Origin: Gammaproteobacteria bacterium
GTDB lineage: Bacteria; Pseudomonadota; Gammaproteobacteria; UWMA-0217
DNA length: 6,303 bases
Direction of reading: 5' to 3'
Assembly (NCBI GenBank): GCA_027031685.1
Contig: JALVPS010000118.1
Coordinates: 1-6,303, forward strand
Shown: piece after piece, positions 1-5,898 of the stretch
Layout of the letters: the number at the start of each line of letters is the position of its first letter
Position numbering within the stretch: the first letter of the stretch is position 1
The notes under the pieces: generated by a model
What the model saw: the letters and a program-made list of their open reading frames with translations, nothing else
What the model was told of the DNA's origin: nothing
Database searches by the model: none
Program-made: the position numbers and the translations under genes

Positions 1-164
1 CCGCCCACCCCGGCGGCCAGCAGCAGGGCGCCCAGAAAGTAGTGCAGCTGCGCGGCGGGGGCGGCGTCGGCCGGAAAGTGGCGCAGGGCGAAGGCGGCCA
101 CCCCCAGCAGGGACAGCCCGGCGGGCAGGGCGAGCAGCAGCCAGAAGCGGGTGCGCGCGGTCAT
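1..164 (-). CDS. N-terminal part of a hypothetical inner-membrane protein (truncated by window edge)
   Basis: An open frame starts at ATG 164-162 and stays open for 54 codons to the left edge, so only the N-terminus is seen. It begins MTARTRFWLL, with a short basic N-terminus followed by a hydrophobic segment at about residues 7-27. A short polar, alanine-rich stretch (about 28-41) and the start of a second hydrophobic segment (about 42-54) follow, which suggests an integral membrane protein with at least two helices. It lies 46 bases downstream of the cca stop on the same strand, so co-transcription with cca is likely. The Shine-Dalgarno is weak (a G-rich run just upstream). In E. coli the gene after cca is uppP (bacA), but nothing here resembles that protein. 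I do not recognise the family; the N-terminus of a sensor or transport protein would look similar. Confidence 0.5.
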   Translation of the reverse strand, partial: MTARTRFWLLLALPAGLSLLGVAAFALRHFPADAAPAAQLHYFLGALLLAAGVG

Positions 165-210
165 GGCCCCCACAGGGTACCGCCAGCCGGCGTGGGGCGC
201 TTGACGGGCA

Positions 211-1443
211 TCAACCGGCCGCGCGGCCGCGCTGCAGGGCGGCGATGGCAGCGATGCGCCGCCGGCGCAGGGCCTCGGCCAGCGCCGGTCCCTGCAGGCC
301 CTCGGCCACCAGGGGGCGGGCGTCCACGGCGGCGGCCGCGGCGCGCACGGCCAGCATCCACGGCCGCTGCGGGTAGGGGCGCGCCTCGAAGCCGGTGCGG
401 CCGCGGCTGTCGGCCTCGCAGGCCAGCAGGAAGTCCTCGAAGCGCGCCGGGCGGCGCAGGGCGTCGGTGCCCTCCAGGGTCTTGAGCAGGGTGGCGGGGC
501 GCAGCTGCAGGCTGCGGTGCACGTGGGTGTGCCAGCGGGCGGTGATCTCGGCCAGGTCGCGGAAGGCGCGCGGGCCGTGCAGGCGCTCGGTGAGGGCGCG
601 CGCCAGCTCGGCGCCGCGCCCCTCGTGGCCGTGGTGGTGGGGCCATTCCTCGGGCGGCGTGGTGCCCTTGCCCAGGTCGTGGCACAGGGCGGCGTAGCGC
701 ACCTCGGGCGCGGGCGACAGGCGGGCGGCCTGCTCGAGCACCAGCAGGGTGTGCACGCCGGTGTCGATCTCCGGGTGGTGGCGCTCGGGCTGGGGCACGC
801 CGAACAGGCGGTCGATCTCCGGGAAGATGACGGCCAGCGCGTCGCAGGCGCGCAGCACGCGGAAGAATTCCGCCGGCGCCGGCTCGCCCAGGGCGCGTAC
901 CAGCTCCTGCCAGACCCGTTCCGGCACCAGCTCGGCGGCCTCGCCGGCGGCCACCATGTGGCGCATCAGGGCCAGCGTCTCCTCGGCCACGCGGAAGCCG
1001 AGCGGCGCGAAGCGGGCGGCGAAGCGGGCCACGCGCAGGATGCGCACCGGGTCCTCGGCGAAGGCGGGCGAGACGTGGCGCAGCCGGCGGGCCTCCAGGT
1101 CGCGCAAGCCGCCGTAGTAGTCCAGCACGGTGCCGTCCGGCGCCTCGGCCAGGGCGTTGATGGTCAGGTCGCGCCGACGCAGGTCGTCGCGCAGGGTGAC
1201 GTCGGGGCTGGCGTGCACGGCGAAGCCGTAGTAGCCCCGCCCGCGCTTGCGCTCGGTGCGCGCCAGGGCGTACTCCTCGTGCGTCTCGGGGTGCAAAAAG
1301 ACGGGGAAGTCCTTGCCCACCTGGCGGAAGCCGCGGGCCAGCATGTCCTCCGGCGTGGCGCCCATCACCACCCAGTCGCGCTCCCTGACCGGCAGGCCCA
1401 GCAGCCGGTCGCGCACGGCGCCGCCTACCAGGTAGGTTTGCAT
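211..1443 (-). CDS. cca: Multifunctional CCA-adding enzyme (tRNA nucleotidyltransferase / HD phosphohydrolase)
   Basis: This cytoplasmic enzyme adds or repairs the 3'-terminal CCA of tRNAs without a template. At 410 residues it matches the E. coli enzyme (412 from memory), and the similarity is recognisable along the whole length. Visible motifs are the nucleotide-binding turn GGAVRD (residues 7-12), the metal site ERDWVV (21-26), RRDLTINA (90-97), EDPVRILRVARF (130-141) and PERVWQE (174-180). An HD phosphohydrolase motif with H255-D256 (CHDLGKG) and a His-rich segment at 267-273 follow, and the C-terminus RRRIAAIAAL matches the family. The HD domain of this subgroup has phosphodiesterase and phosphatase activity (family knowledge). 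Residue 21 is Glu where E. coli has the metal-binding Asp21; Asp23 is kept. The start at 1443 gives the normal N-terminus MQTYLVGG; its Shine-Dalgarno is poor. The gene is divergent from the aminopeptidase gene. Confidence 0.97.
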   Translation of the reverse strand: MQTYLVGGAVRDRLLGLPVRERDWVVMGATPEDMLARGFRQVGKDFPVFLHPETHEEYALARTERKRGRGYYGFAVHASPDVTLRDDLRRRDLTINALAEAPDGTVLDYYGGLRDLEARRLRHVSPAFAEDPVRILRVARFAARFAPLGFRVAEETLALMRHMVAAGEAAELVPERVWQELVRALGEPAPAEFFRVLRACDALAVIFPEIDRLFGVPQPERHHPEIDTGVHTLLVLEQAARLSPAPEVRYAALCHDLGKGTTPPEEWPHHHGHEGRGAELARALTERLHGPRAFRDLAEITARWHTHVHRSLQLRPATLLKTLEGTDALRRPARFEDFLLACEADSRGRTGFEARPYPQRPWMLAVRAAAAAVDARPLVAEGLQGPALAEALRRRRIAAIAALQRGRAAG

Positions 1444-1471
1444 GGCGCGGCTCGGGGGCGGGGGTGGGGCA

Positions 1472-1480
1472 TGGTATGTT
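1472..1480 (+). promoter_or_regulatory. Possible extended -10 promoter element for the aminopeptidase gene
   Basis: TGGTATGTT reads as an extended -10 (TG-N-TATGTT, four of six matches to TATAAT) in otherwise G-rich DNA. No good -35 lies 16-18 bases upstream. The expected transcription start, about seven bases after the hexamer, falls on or next to the ATG at 1487, so the mRNA would be leaderless or nearly so. No Shine-Dalgarno is visible before that ATG, which fits. This is a pattern match only. Confidence 0.25.
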
Positions 1481-1486
1481 GGGACA

Positions 1487-2605
1487 ATGCTGCGGGGCCT
1501 GACGAGAAGCGTTTATACACTGCTGCTGGTGCTGCTGGTAGGGGGCTGCGCGCAGGGCGGCTACTACTGGCAGAGCGTGCGCGGCCACTTGGCGCTCATG
1601 GCCGAGCGGCGGCCCATCGCCGAGCTGCTGGCGGACGACTCGCTGCGCCCCGAGCGCCGCCGCCAGCTGCGCACGGCGCTGGCGGTGCGGCGCTACGCCA
1701 GCGCGCGCCTGGGCCTGCCGGACAACGACAGCTATCGCAGTTACGTGGAGCTGGGGCGGCCGTTCGTGGTGTGGTCGGTGGTGGCGGCCCCCGAGTTCTC
1801 CCTGGAACCGCGTCGCTGGTGTTTCCCGGTGGTGGGCTGCGTGGCCTACCGCGGCTATTTCCGCGAGGCGGACGCGCGCGCCTATGCCGAGCGGCTGCGT
1901 GGCGAGGGCTGGGAGGTGGCGGTGGGCGGCGTGCGCGCCTATTCCAGCCTGGGCTGGTTCGCCGACCCGCTGCTGAGCAGCATGGTGGACGCCGGCGACC
2001 TGCTCATGGCCGAGGTCATCTTCCACGAGCTGGCCCACCAGGTGCTGTACATCGACGACGACACGGCCTTCAACGAGGCCTTCGCCACCGCCGTGGGCGA
2101 GACTGGCGTGCGCCGCTGGCTGGCCGACACGCGCCCCGCCGACCTGCCCCGCTACGAGCACTTCGTGGCCCGCCGCAACGCCTTCATCGCCCTGCTCAAG
2201 CGCGCCGCGGACGACCTGCGCGCCCTGTACGCCAGCGGCCTGCCGCCGGACGAGCTGCGGCGCCGCAAGGCGGCCCGCCTGGCGCGCCTGCGCACGGTGG
2301 AGTACCCGGCGCTCAAGGCGCGCTGGGGCGGCTGGACGGGCTACGACGCTTGGTTCGCCCAGCCGGTGAACAACGCCCGCCTGGCGGCCATCGCCACCTA
2401 CCGCGACCGCGTGCCGGACTTTCTGCGCTGGCTGGCGGCCTGCGACGGCGACCTGCCGCGCTTCTACGCCACGGTGCGCTGGCTGGGCGGGCTGCCGGCG
2501 GACGAGCGCCTGACCACCCTGCGCGGCCTGGCCCGGTGCCGGGCCGGCCTCAGAACGAGTCGCTCCAGCGGTCGCGCCGGCGCAGGCGCAGACGGGGCAG
2601 GATGA
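1487..2605 (+). CDS. Putative zinc aminopeptidase lipoprotein (PF10023-type)
   Basis: The protein is 372 residues from the ATG at 1487. That start gives a compact lipoprotein signal: basic N-terminus MLRGLTR, hydrophobic core, and lipobox VGG-C with the lipidated Cys at residue 21. The mature protein starts CAQGGYYWQSVRGHL, a typical opening of the PF10023 putative aminopeptidase family (recalled, not searched). The conserved core includes LGRPFVVW (89-96), WCFPVVGCVAYRGYF (111-125) and GGVRAYSSLGWF (147-158). The zinc motif HELAH (180-184) is followed by NEAFA with Glu197 as the probable third ligand. It is expected to be anchored in a membrane facing the periplasm; the substrate is unknown. 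An earlier in-frame ATG (1442) would add 15 Gly-rich residues before the signal peptide and is unlikely. The last 18 residues are read antisense over the end of the convergent ygiM-like gene and look like low-complexity overrun. Confidence 0.9.
   Translation: MLRGLTRSVYTLLLVLLVGGCAQGGYYWQSVRGHLALMAERRPIAELLADDSLRPERRRQLRTALAVRRYASARLGLPDNDSYRSYVELGRPFVVWSVVAAPEFSLEPRRWCFPVVGCVAYRGYFREADARAYAERLRGEGWEVAVGGVRAYSSLGWFADPLLSSMVDAGDLLMAEVIFHELAHQVLYIDDDTAFNEAFATAVGETGVRRWLADTRPADLPRYEHFVARRNAFIALLKRAADDLRALYASGLPPDELRRRKAARLARLRTVEYPALKARWGGWTGYDAWFAQPVNNARLAAIATYRDRVPDFLRWLAACDGDLPRFYATVRWLGGLPADERLTTLRGLARCRAGLRTSRSSGRAGAGADGAG
2530..2545. terminator. GC-rich stem-loop at the convergent gene ends (possible weak terminator)
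   Basis: GGCCCGG, TG, CCGGGCC forms a 7-bp inverted repeat (six pairs with a GTGC loop in practice). It sits 5 bases past the stop of the minus-strand ygiM-like gene and inside the last codons of the plus-strand aminopeptidase gene. There is no T-tract on either side, so it is not a standard intrinsic terminator. It may only slow polymerase or stabilise the 3' end of the minus-strand transcript. Confidence 0.25.
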
Positions 2606-3215
2606 GGCCCAGCAGCATCCCCAGCACCACCACACCCGCGCCGCGCAGGAACCAGTCGCGCGCGGTGCGGTCCTTGAGGCGCGCGTTTTCCTCCTGCACG
2701 GCCTGGAAGCGCTGGCGCAGGGCGCCCAGTTCCTTGCCCAGCCGTTCGTTGCGGCGCTTGATGGACAACACGTCGCGGGTGTCCTCGCGCAGCCGGTCCA
2801 GGGCGGCCTGCAGGCGGGCCGCCTCCTCGCGGGCAGCGGCCAGGGCCTGCTGCTGTTCGCCGGCGCCCTGCGTGAGTTCGTCGAGGCGCTTCTGCAGGGC
2901 GGCCTTGTCCGCCTCGGCCTGCTGCAGCTTCTTCTCCAGCCGCGCCAGGCGCTGACGGGCGCCGGGCCGTTTCTGCAGGTAGCGGTTGGCGATCCAGCCC
3001 TCCTTGCCGCTCACCTCCACCGCCGAATAGCCGGATTCCTTGTCGTTGAGCAGCAGCTTGACGGGGGTGCCGGCCTTCACGTGGCGCAGCACGCGGTTGC
3101 GCTTGCTGGGCCCGTCGCGCAGCGGCACGGTGAGGTCGTCGCTGACATAGCGGGTGGCCGCCGTGGCCGGCACGGCGAGGGACAAGAGCAGCAGGGCGAG
3201 CAGAATGGGACGCAT
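2550..3215 (-). CDS. TIGR04211/YgiM-type SH3 domain membrane protein
   Basis: The protein is 221 residues from ATG 3215. The order of parts matches the YgiM (TIGR04211) family. There is a signal peptide at 1-19 (ATA|ATRYV cleavage site) and a bacterial SH3 domain at about 21-83, with the landmarks RYVSDDL, PLRDGPS and GWIANRYL. A long Arg/Glu/Gln/Leu-rich coiled coil spans about 84-183, one transmembrane helix about 189-208, and a short basic cytoplasmic tail ends in DRWSDSF. The SH3 domain would be periplasmic and may bind the cell wall; the exact role is unknown. A longer in-frame reading from 3305 adds 30 residues with no signal features and would run across the likely promoter, so I chose 3215. 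Its Shine-Dalgarno is weak. The family member in E. coli lies directly upstream of cca; here an opposing peptidase gene separates them. The 3' end overlaps that gene by 56 bases. Confidence 0.9.
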   Translation of the reverse strand: MRPILLALLLLSLAVPATAATRYVSDDLTVPLRDGPSKRNRVLRHVKAGTPVKLLLNDKESGYSAVEVSGKEGWIANRYLQKRPGARQRLARLEKKLQQAEADKAALQKRLDELTQGAGEQQQALAAAREEAARLQAALDRLREDTRDVLSIKRRNERLGKELGALRQRFQAVQEENARLKDRTARDWFLRGAGVVVLGMLLGLILPRLRLRRRDRWSDSF

Positions 3216-3244
3216 GGGCTCGGCAGATGATGAATGAGTGGGCT

Positions 3245-3273
3245 GTTTTAACGGCCGCGCCCGGCGCGGGCAA
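3245..3273 (-). promoter_or_regulatory. Predicted sigma-70 promoter of the ygiM-like gene, with a palindromic spacer
   Basis: On the minus strand TTGCCC (3273-3268) and TAAAAC (3250-3245) are 17 bases apart, each with four of six consensus matches. Transcription would start near 3238, about 23 bases before the ATG at 3215. This supports that start over 3305. The spacer holds most of a GC palindrome (CCGCGC, CGG, GCGCGG, about 3255-3269). Confidence 0.4.
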
Positions 3274-3338
3274 TCAGGCGGTTCGCAAAATCGGGCAGAC
3301 ACCACCCGCGCAGCGGGCGGGCGCGGGCGGCGGGCCGA

Positions 3339-4277
3339 TCAGCGGCGTGCCTGGCGGCGGAAGTGCTGCAGGATGGCCTCGCGCTGGTATGGGCCGATGT
3401 AGCGCGGTGCCACCGCCTCCAGAGCGGTGGGACAGGGGCGGGTGCCGGAACCGCACACGCTGTCCACACTCAGCGAGCGGTAATTGTCCAGGGTGAAGGG
3501 CTTGCCGGGCAGCAGGCCGAGCAGGCGGGCCTGCTGGCGCGAGGCCCAGTCCGGCAGGCCGACGATGCGGCGGCGCAAGCCGGCCAGCTCGGCGGTGTAG
3601 CGCACCAGCGCCTCCAGGGTGTACACGCGCGGCCCGCACAGCGCGACGCGCCGGCCGTGGTCGGCGGGATCGGCCAGGCTGTCGAGCATGCGCCGCGCCA
3701 CGTCGCCCACGTACACGGGCTGGAAGCGGGCGCGCGGGCAGGCCAGCGGGAAGATGAAGGGGGTGAACCGCAGCAGGCGCGCGAAGCGGTTCAGGAAGCT
3801 GTCGCCGGGGCCGAAGATGACCGAGGGGCGGAAGCTGGTGACCGTCAGGCCGCGTCCGGCAGCGGCATGGACGTAGTCCTCGGCGGCCGCCTTGCTGCGC
3901 AGGTAGGCGCTGGGGGCCTGCGGGTCGGCGTTCAGGGCGCTCATGTGCAGCAGGCGCGGCACGCCCTGCTGCCGGCAGGCATCGATGACCTTGCGGCCCA
4001 GCTCCACGTGCACGCGCTGGAAGGTGTCGTGGCCCGACTCGTTGAGGATGCCCACCAGATTGATGACCGCGCCCTGCCCGGCGAAGGCCGCCGCCAGCTG
4101 GCGCGGGTCGTGCACGTCGGCGCCGCGCAGCGTGACGCCCGGCAGCACCTGCAGGGCACGGTGGCGGTGCGGATGGCGGGTGAGCACGGTGACCTGCCAG
4201 CCCGCCTCGTGCAGGCGGGGCACCAGATGGCTGCCGACGAAACCCGTTCCGCCCAGTACGCAGACCTTGCCGGTCAT
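3339..4277 (-). CDS. Complex I NDUFA9-subunit-like NAD(P)-binding protein (atypical/extended SDR)
   Basis: This 312-residue Rossmann-fold protein belongs to the family annotated as complex I NDUFA9 subunit-like or NAD-dependent epimerase/dehydratase. The N-terminus MTGKVCVLGGTGFVGSHLV carries the GxxGxxG dinucleotide site (G9, G12, G15). Further landmarks are INLVGILNE (72-80), HMSAL (111-115), the SDR pair Tyr125 and Lys129 in AYLRSK, FRPSVIFGPGD (149-159) and FQPVYVGDVA (185-194). The Ser-Tyr-Lys set is therefore present, and a reductase or epimerase activity is possible. Bacterial members are often small-molecule binding or redox proteins of unproven substrate; in mitochondria the relative is a complex I accessory subunit. 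The start at 4277 is fixed by the GGTGFVG fold starting nine residues in and by a good Shine-Dalgarno. The longer reading to 4481 is rejected. It is divergent from sqr and upstream of the ygiM-like gene on the same strand, which appears to have its own promoter. Confidence 0.9.
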   Translation of the reverse strand: MTGKVCVLGGTGFVGSHLVPRLHEAGWQVTVLTRHPHRHRALQVLPGVTLRGADVHDPRQLAAAFAGQGAVINLVGILNESGHDTFQRVHVELGRKVIDACRQQGVPRLLHMSALNADPQAPSAYLRSKAAAEDYVHAAAGRGLTVTSFRPSVIFGPGDSFLNRFARLLRFTPFIFPLACPRARFQPVYVGDVARRMLDSLADPADHGRRVALCGPRVYTLEALVRYTAELAGLRRRIVGLPDWASRQQARLLGLLPGKPFTLDNYRSLSVDSVCGSGTRPCPTALEAVAPRYIGPYQREAILQHFRRQARR

Positions 4278-4283
4278 CACTCG

Positions 4284-4290
4284 CTCCCTT
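4284..4290 (-). promoter_or_regulatory. Ribosome binding site fixing the NDUFA9-like start
   Basis: On the minus strand AAGGGAG lies six bases before the ATG at 4277-4275. It is the only good Shine-Dalgarno in the extended frame and decides the start in favour of 4277. Confidence 0.7.
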
Positions 4291-4319
4291 TCGCCGCTGC
4301 TGTCGATGGATGGCTGCCA

Positions 4320-4348
4320 AGTGTAGAGGAAAGCCCCGCCGCTGCCCA
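4320..4348 (-). promoter_or_regulatory. Predicted sigma-70 promoter of the NDUFA9-like gene
   Basis: On the minus strand TGGGCA (4348-4343) and TACACT (4325-4320) are separated by 17 bases, each with four of six consensus matches. The start would be near 4313, giving a leader of about 36 bases that contains the AAGGGAG site. This is sequence pattern only. Confidence 0.35.
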
Positions 4349-4467
4349 AACGGGCGTATCGGCCAGGGCCGGCGCCACGGCCGGGTGGTTTTGTTCGCCG
4401 GGGTTCGAGTTGACGCAATCCGCCCGCGGGAATAATGTTCGGTCCTTCGCGGGGCGCCCATAAGGCA

Positions 4468-4494
4468 TTGAAGGGTCGCAATAAATCCTAATAT
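4468..4494 (+). promoter_or_regulatory. Candidate sigma-70 promoter upstream of sqr
   Basis: TTGAAG (4468-4473) and TAATAT (4489-4494) lie in the only clearly AT-rich patch of the intergenic region. The spacer of 15 bases is short for sigma-70. The -10 overlaps the first of two direct TATTCG repeats (4492-4497 and 4500-4505), which could be a regulator site. The leader would be about 65 bases. Confidence 0.35.
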
Positions 4495-4515
4495 TCGACT
4501 ATTCGTAGATGCTCA

Positions 4516-4531
4516 TGGCGCCATCCGGGCA
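4516..4531 (+). promoter_or_regulatory. Weak sigma-54-like (-24/-12) match upstream of sqr
   Basis: TGGCGC and GGGCA place GG and GC ten bases apart, as in -24/-12 promoters, though the -12 element lacks the usual TT. Transcription would start near 4541, about 24 bases before the ATG and leaving the Shine-Dalgarno intact. The TGGCGC half is also part of a perfect palindrome ATGGCGCCAT (4515-4524). Some sqr genes elsewhere are driven by sigma-54 with FisR, which is why this is noted. In GC-rich DNA such matches arise by chance. Confidence 0.18.
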
Positions 4532-4553
4532 GGCTGATTCTGTTTTTACCATC

Positions 4554-4560
4554 GGAGGAA
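4554..4560 (+). promoter_or_regulatory. Strong ribosome binding site of sqr
   Basis: GGAGGAA ends four bases before the ATG at 4565. It is the best Shine-Dalgarno in the window and points to high translation of sqr. Confidence 0.85.
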
Positions 4561-4564
4561 ATTC

Positions 4565-5836
4565 ATGGCTCACGTAGTAATTCTGGGTGCCGGAACCGGG
4601 GGCATGCCCGCCGGCTATGAGATGAAGGCGGCCCTGGGCAAGAACCACGAGGTCACCGTCATCAACGAGCGGGAGTATTTCCAGTTCGTGCCTTCCAATC
4701 CCTGGGTGGCTGTGGGCTGGCGTGATCGCAAGGCGATCACCTTCGATATCCGCAAGTACCTGGAGAAGAAGGGCATCAATTTCATCGCCAAGCGCGTGGA
4801 CAAGATCGACGCCGCCAGCAGCAGACTGACACTGTCCGACGGCCAGACGGTGGACTACGACTACCTGGTCATCGCCACCGGCCCGCGCCTGGCCTTCGAG
4901 GAGGTGGAAGGCGCCGGTCCCGAAGGTGGCCACACGCACTCCATCTGCACGGTGGATCACGCCGAAAAGGCCTATGCCGCTTATCAGAAGCTGCTGGACA
5001 AGGGCAGTGGCACCATCGTCATCGGCGCCATGCCGTTCGCCAGCTGCTTCGGCCCGGCCTATGAGTTCGCCTTCATCGTCGATGCCGACCTGCGCAAGAA
5101 GAAGCTGCGCCACAAGTACAAGATGAAGTTCGTCACCTCCGAGCCCTACATCGGCCACCTGGGCCTGGCCGGTGTGGGGGACTCCAAGGGCATGCTCGAG
5201 TCCGAGCTGCGCAATCACCACGTGGAGTGGATCACCAACGCCAAGACCACCAAGGTGGAGCCGGGCAAGCTGCTGGTGGAGGAGATGGGCAAGGACGGCA
5301 AGGTGGCCGACCACGAGATCGAGTTCGACTTCGCCATGATGTTGCCGGCCTTCAAGGGCGTGGACGCCGTGGCCAGCGTGGAAGGGCTGTGCAACCCGCG
5401 CGGCTTCGTCATCATCGACGAATATCACCGTAACCCCACCTACAAGAACATCTACTCCGCCGGCGTGTGCGTCGCCATCCCGCCCGTGGAGCCCACGCCC
5501 GTGCCCACCGGCGCGCCCAAGACCGGCTATATGATCGAGTCGATGGTCACTGCCATTGTGCACAACATCGCCGACGAGCTGGCCGGCAAGGAGCCCACCA
5601 CCACCGCCACCTGGAATGCCTTGTGTCTGGCCGACATGGGCGACACCGGGGCCGCCTTCGTGGCCCTGCCGCAGATCCCGCCCCGCAACCTGGCCTGGTT
5701 CAAGAAGGGCAAGTGGGTGCACGCAGCCAAGATCGCCTTCGAGAAATACTTCCTGCGCAAGATGAAGAAGGGCACCTCGGAGCCGCTGTACGAGAAGTAC
5801 ATCCTCAAGATGCTGGGCATCGAAAAGCTCGGCTGA
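4565..5836 (+). CDS. sqr: Sulfide:quinone oxidoreductase (FAD-dependent)
   Basis: This 423-residue flavoprotein oxidises sulfide to sulfane sulfur or polysulfide and passes electrons to membrane quinone. It closely resembles the A. ferrooxidans enzyme along its length (recalled, not aligned). The FAD-binding motif GAGTGG is at residues 8-13 and the second dinucleotide-fold motif ATGPR at 104-108. The redox cysteines are Cys128 (HSICTVDHAEKA), Cys161 (FASCFGPAYEF) and Cys354 (NALCLADMGD), matching Cys128, Cys160 and Cys356 of that enzyme. TSEPYIGHLG (191-200), PAFKG (261-265) and TPVPTGAPKTGYMIESM (311-327) are family landmarks. The Lys- and aromatic-rich C-terminus (about 378-423) fits the amphipathic helices that hold SQR on the membrane. 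Extra cysteines are at 276 and 302. No signal peptide is seen. The start is fixed by GGAGGAA and the FAD fold. GC content is visibly lower than in flanking genes. Related FAD oxidoreductases such as flavocytochrome c sulfide dehydrogenase are less likely given the three-Cys pattern. Confidence 0.95.
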   Translation: MAHVVILGAGTGGMPAGYEMKAALGKNHEVTVINEREYFQFVPSNPWVAVGWRDRKAITFDIRKYLEKKGINFIAKRVDKIDAASSRLTLSDGQTVDYDYLVIATGPRLAFEEVEGAGPEGGHTHSICTVDHAEKAYAAYQKLLDKGSGTIVIGAMPFASCFGPAYEFAFIVDADLRKKKLRHKYKMKFVTSEPYIGHLGLAGVGDSKGMLESELRNHHVEWITNAKTTKVEPGKLLVEEMGKDGKVADHEIEFDFAMMLPAFKGVDAVASVEGLCNPRGFVIIDEYHRNPTYKNIYSAGVCVAIPPVEPTPVPTGAPKTGYMIESMVTAIVHNIADELAGKEPTTTATWNALCLADMGDTGAAFVALPQIPPRNLAWFKKGKWVHAAKIAFEKYFLRKMKKGTSEPLYEKYILKMLGIEKLG

Positions 5837-5863
5837 GGGGCTGTCGCAACACCAATCGGGATA

Positions 5864-5892
5864 GGGGCGGTCAGGCTGCCTGACCGAGCCCC
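5864..5892 (-). other. Domain VI-like hairpin of the intron remnant
   Basis: GGGG(5864-5867)/CCCC(5889-5892) and CGGTCAGG(5868-5875)/CCTGACCG(5879-5886) make a 12-bp stem with a 3-base loop and a 2-base bulge (5887-5888). On the plus strand it lies 27 bases after the sqr stop and could slow transcription. It has no T-tract and so is not a standard terminator. A bulged branch-point A is not evident. Confidence 0.5.
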
Positions 5893-5898
5893 TCCCAC

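Noticed and set aside
1442..1486. Earlier start of the aminopeptidase at 1442
   Set aside because: It would put a Gly-rich stretch before the lipoprotein signal and overlap the cca start codon (shared CATG).
161..2635. 824-codon minus-strand open frame across cca and the peptidase gene
   Set aside because: It overlaps two genes with clear family motifs, reads as Ala/Arg/Gly/Pro-rich low complexity and has no recognisable domain. Long chance frames are expected at this GC content.
517..2955. 812-codon plus-strand open frame antisense to cca and running on over the peptidase and ygiM-like genes
   Set aside because: Same composition artefact: it covers three real genes and shows no motif or translation signal.
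3216..3305. Longer N-terminus for the ygiM-like protein starting at 3305
   Set aside because: It would bury the signal peptide 30 residues in and cross the predicted promoter.
3363..4463. 366-codon plus-strand frame antisense to the NDUFA9-like gene
   Set aside because: Mirror of a real Rossmann-fold gene; no domain and no ribosome binding site.
4278..4481. Longer N-terminus for the NDUFA9-like protein starting at 4481
   Set aside because: The added 68 residues have no family resemblance, and the Rossmann motif and Shine-Dalgarno both fix the start at 4277.
4278..4564. Hidden small gene, riboswitch or attenuator in the divergent intergenic region
   Set aside because: No supported ORF with a ribosome binding site. 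The T-run at 4542-4546 is not preceded directly by a stable hairpin, and no known riboswitch core was recognised. Only promoter-like elements are supported.
5837..5850. GGGGCTGTCGCAAC as an insertion sequence end
   Set aside because: It resembles some IS termini, but no partner repeat or transposase adjoins it; it is too short to support a call.
5837..5896. Intrinsic terminator for sqr
   Set aside because: The strong stem at 5864-5892 is not followed by a T-tract, and it is better explained as part of the intron remnant.
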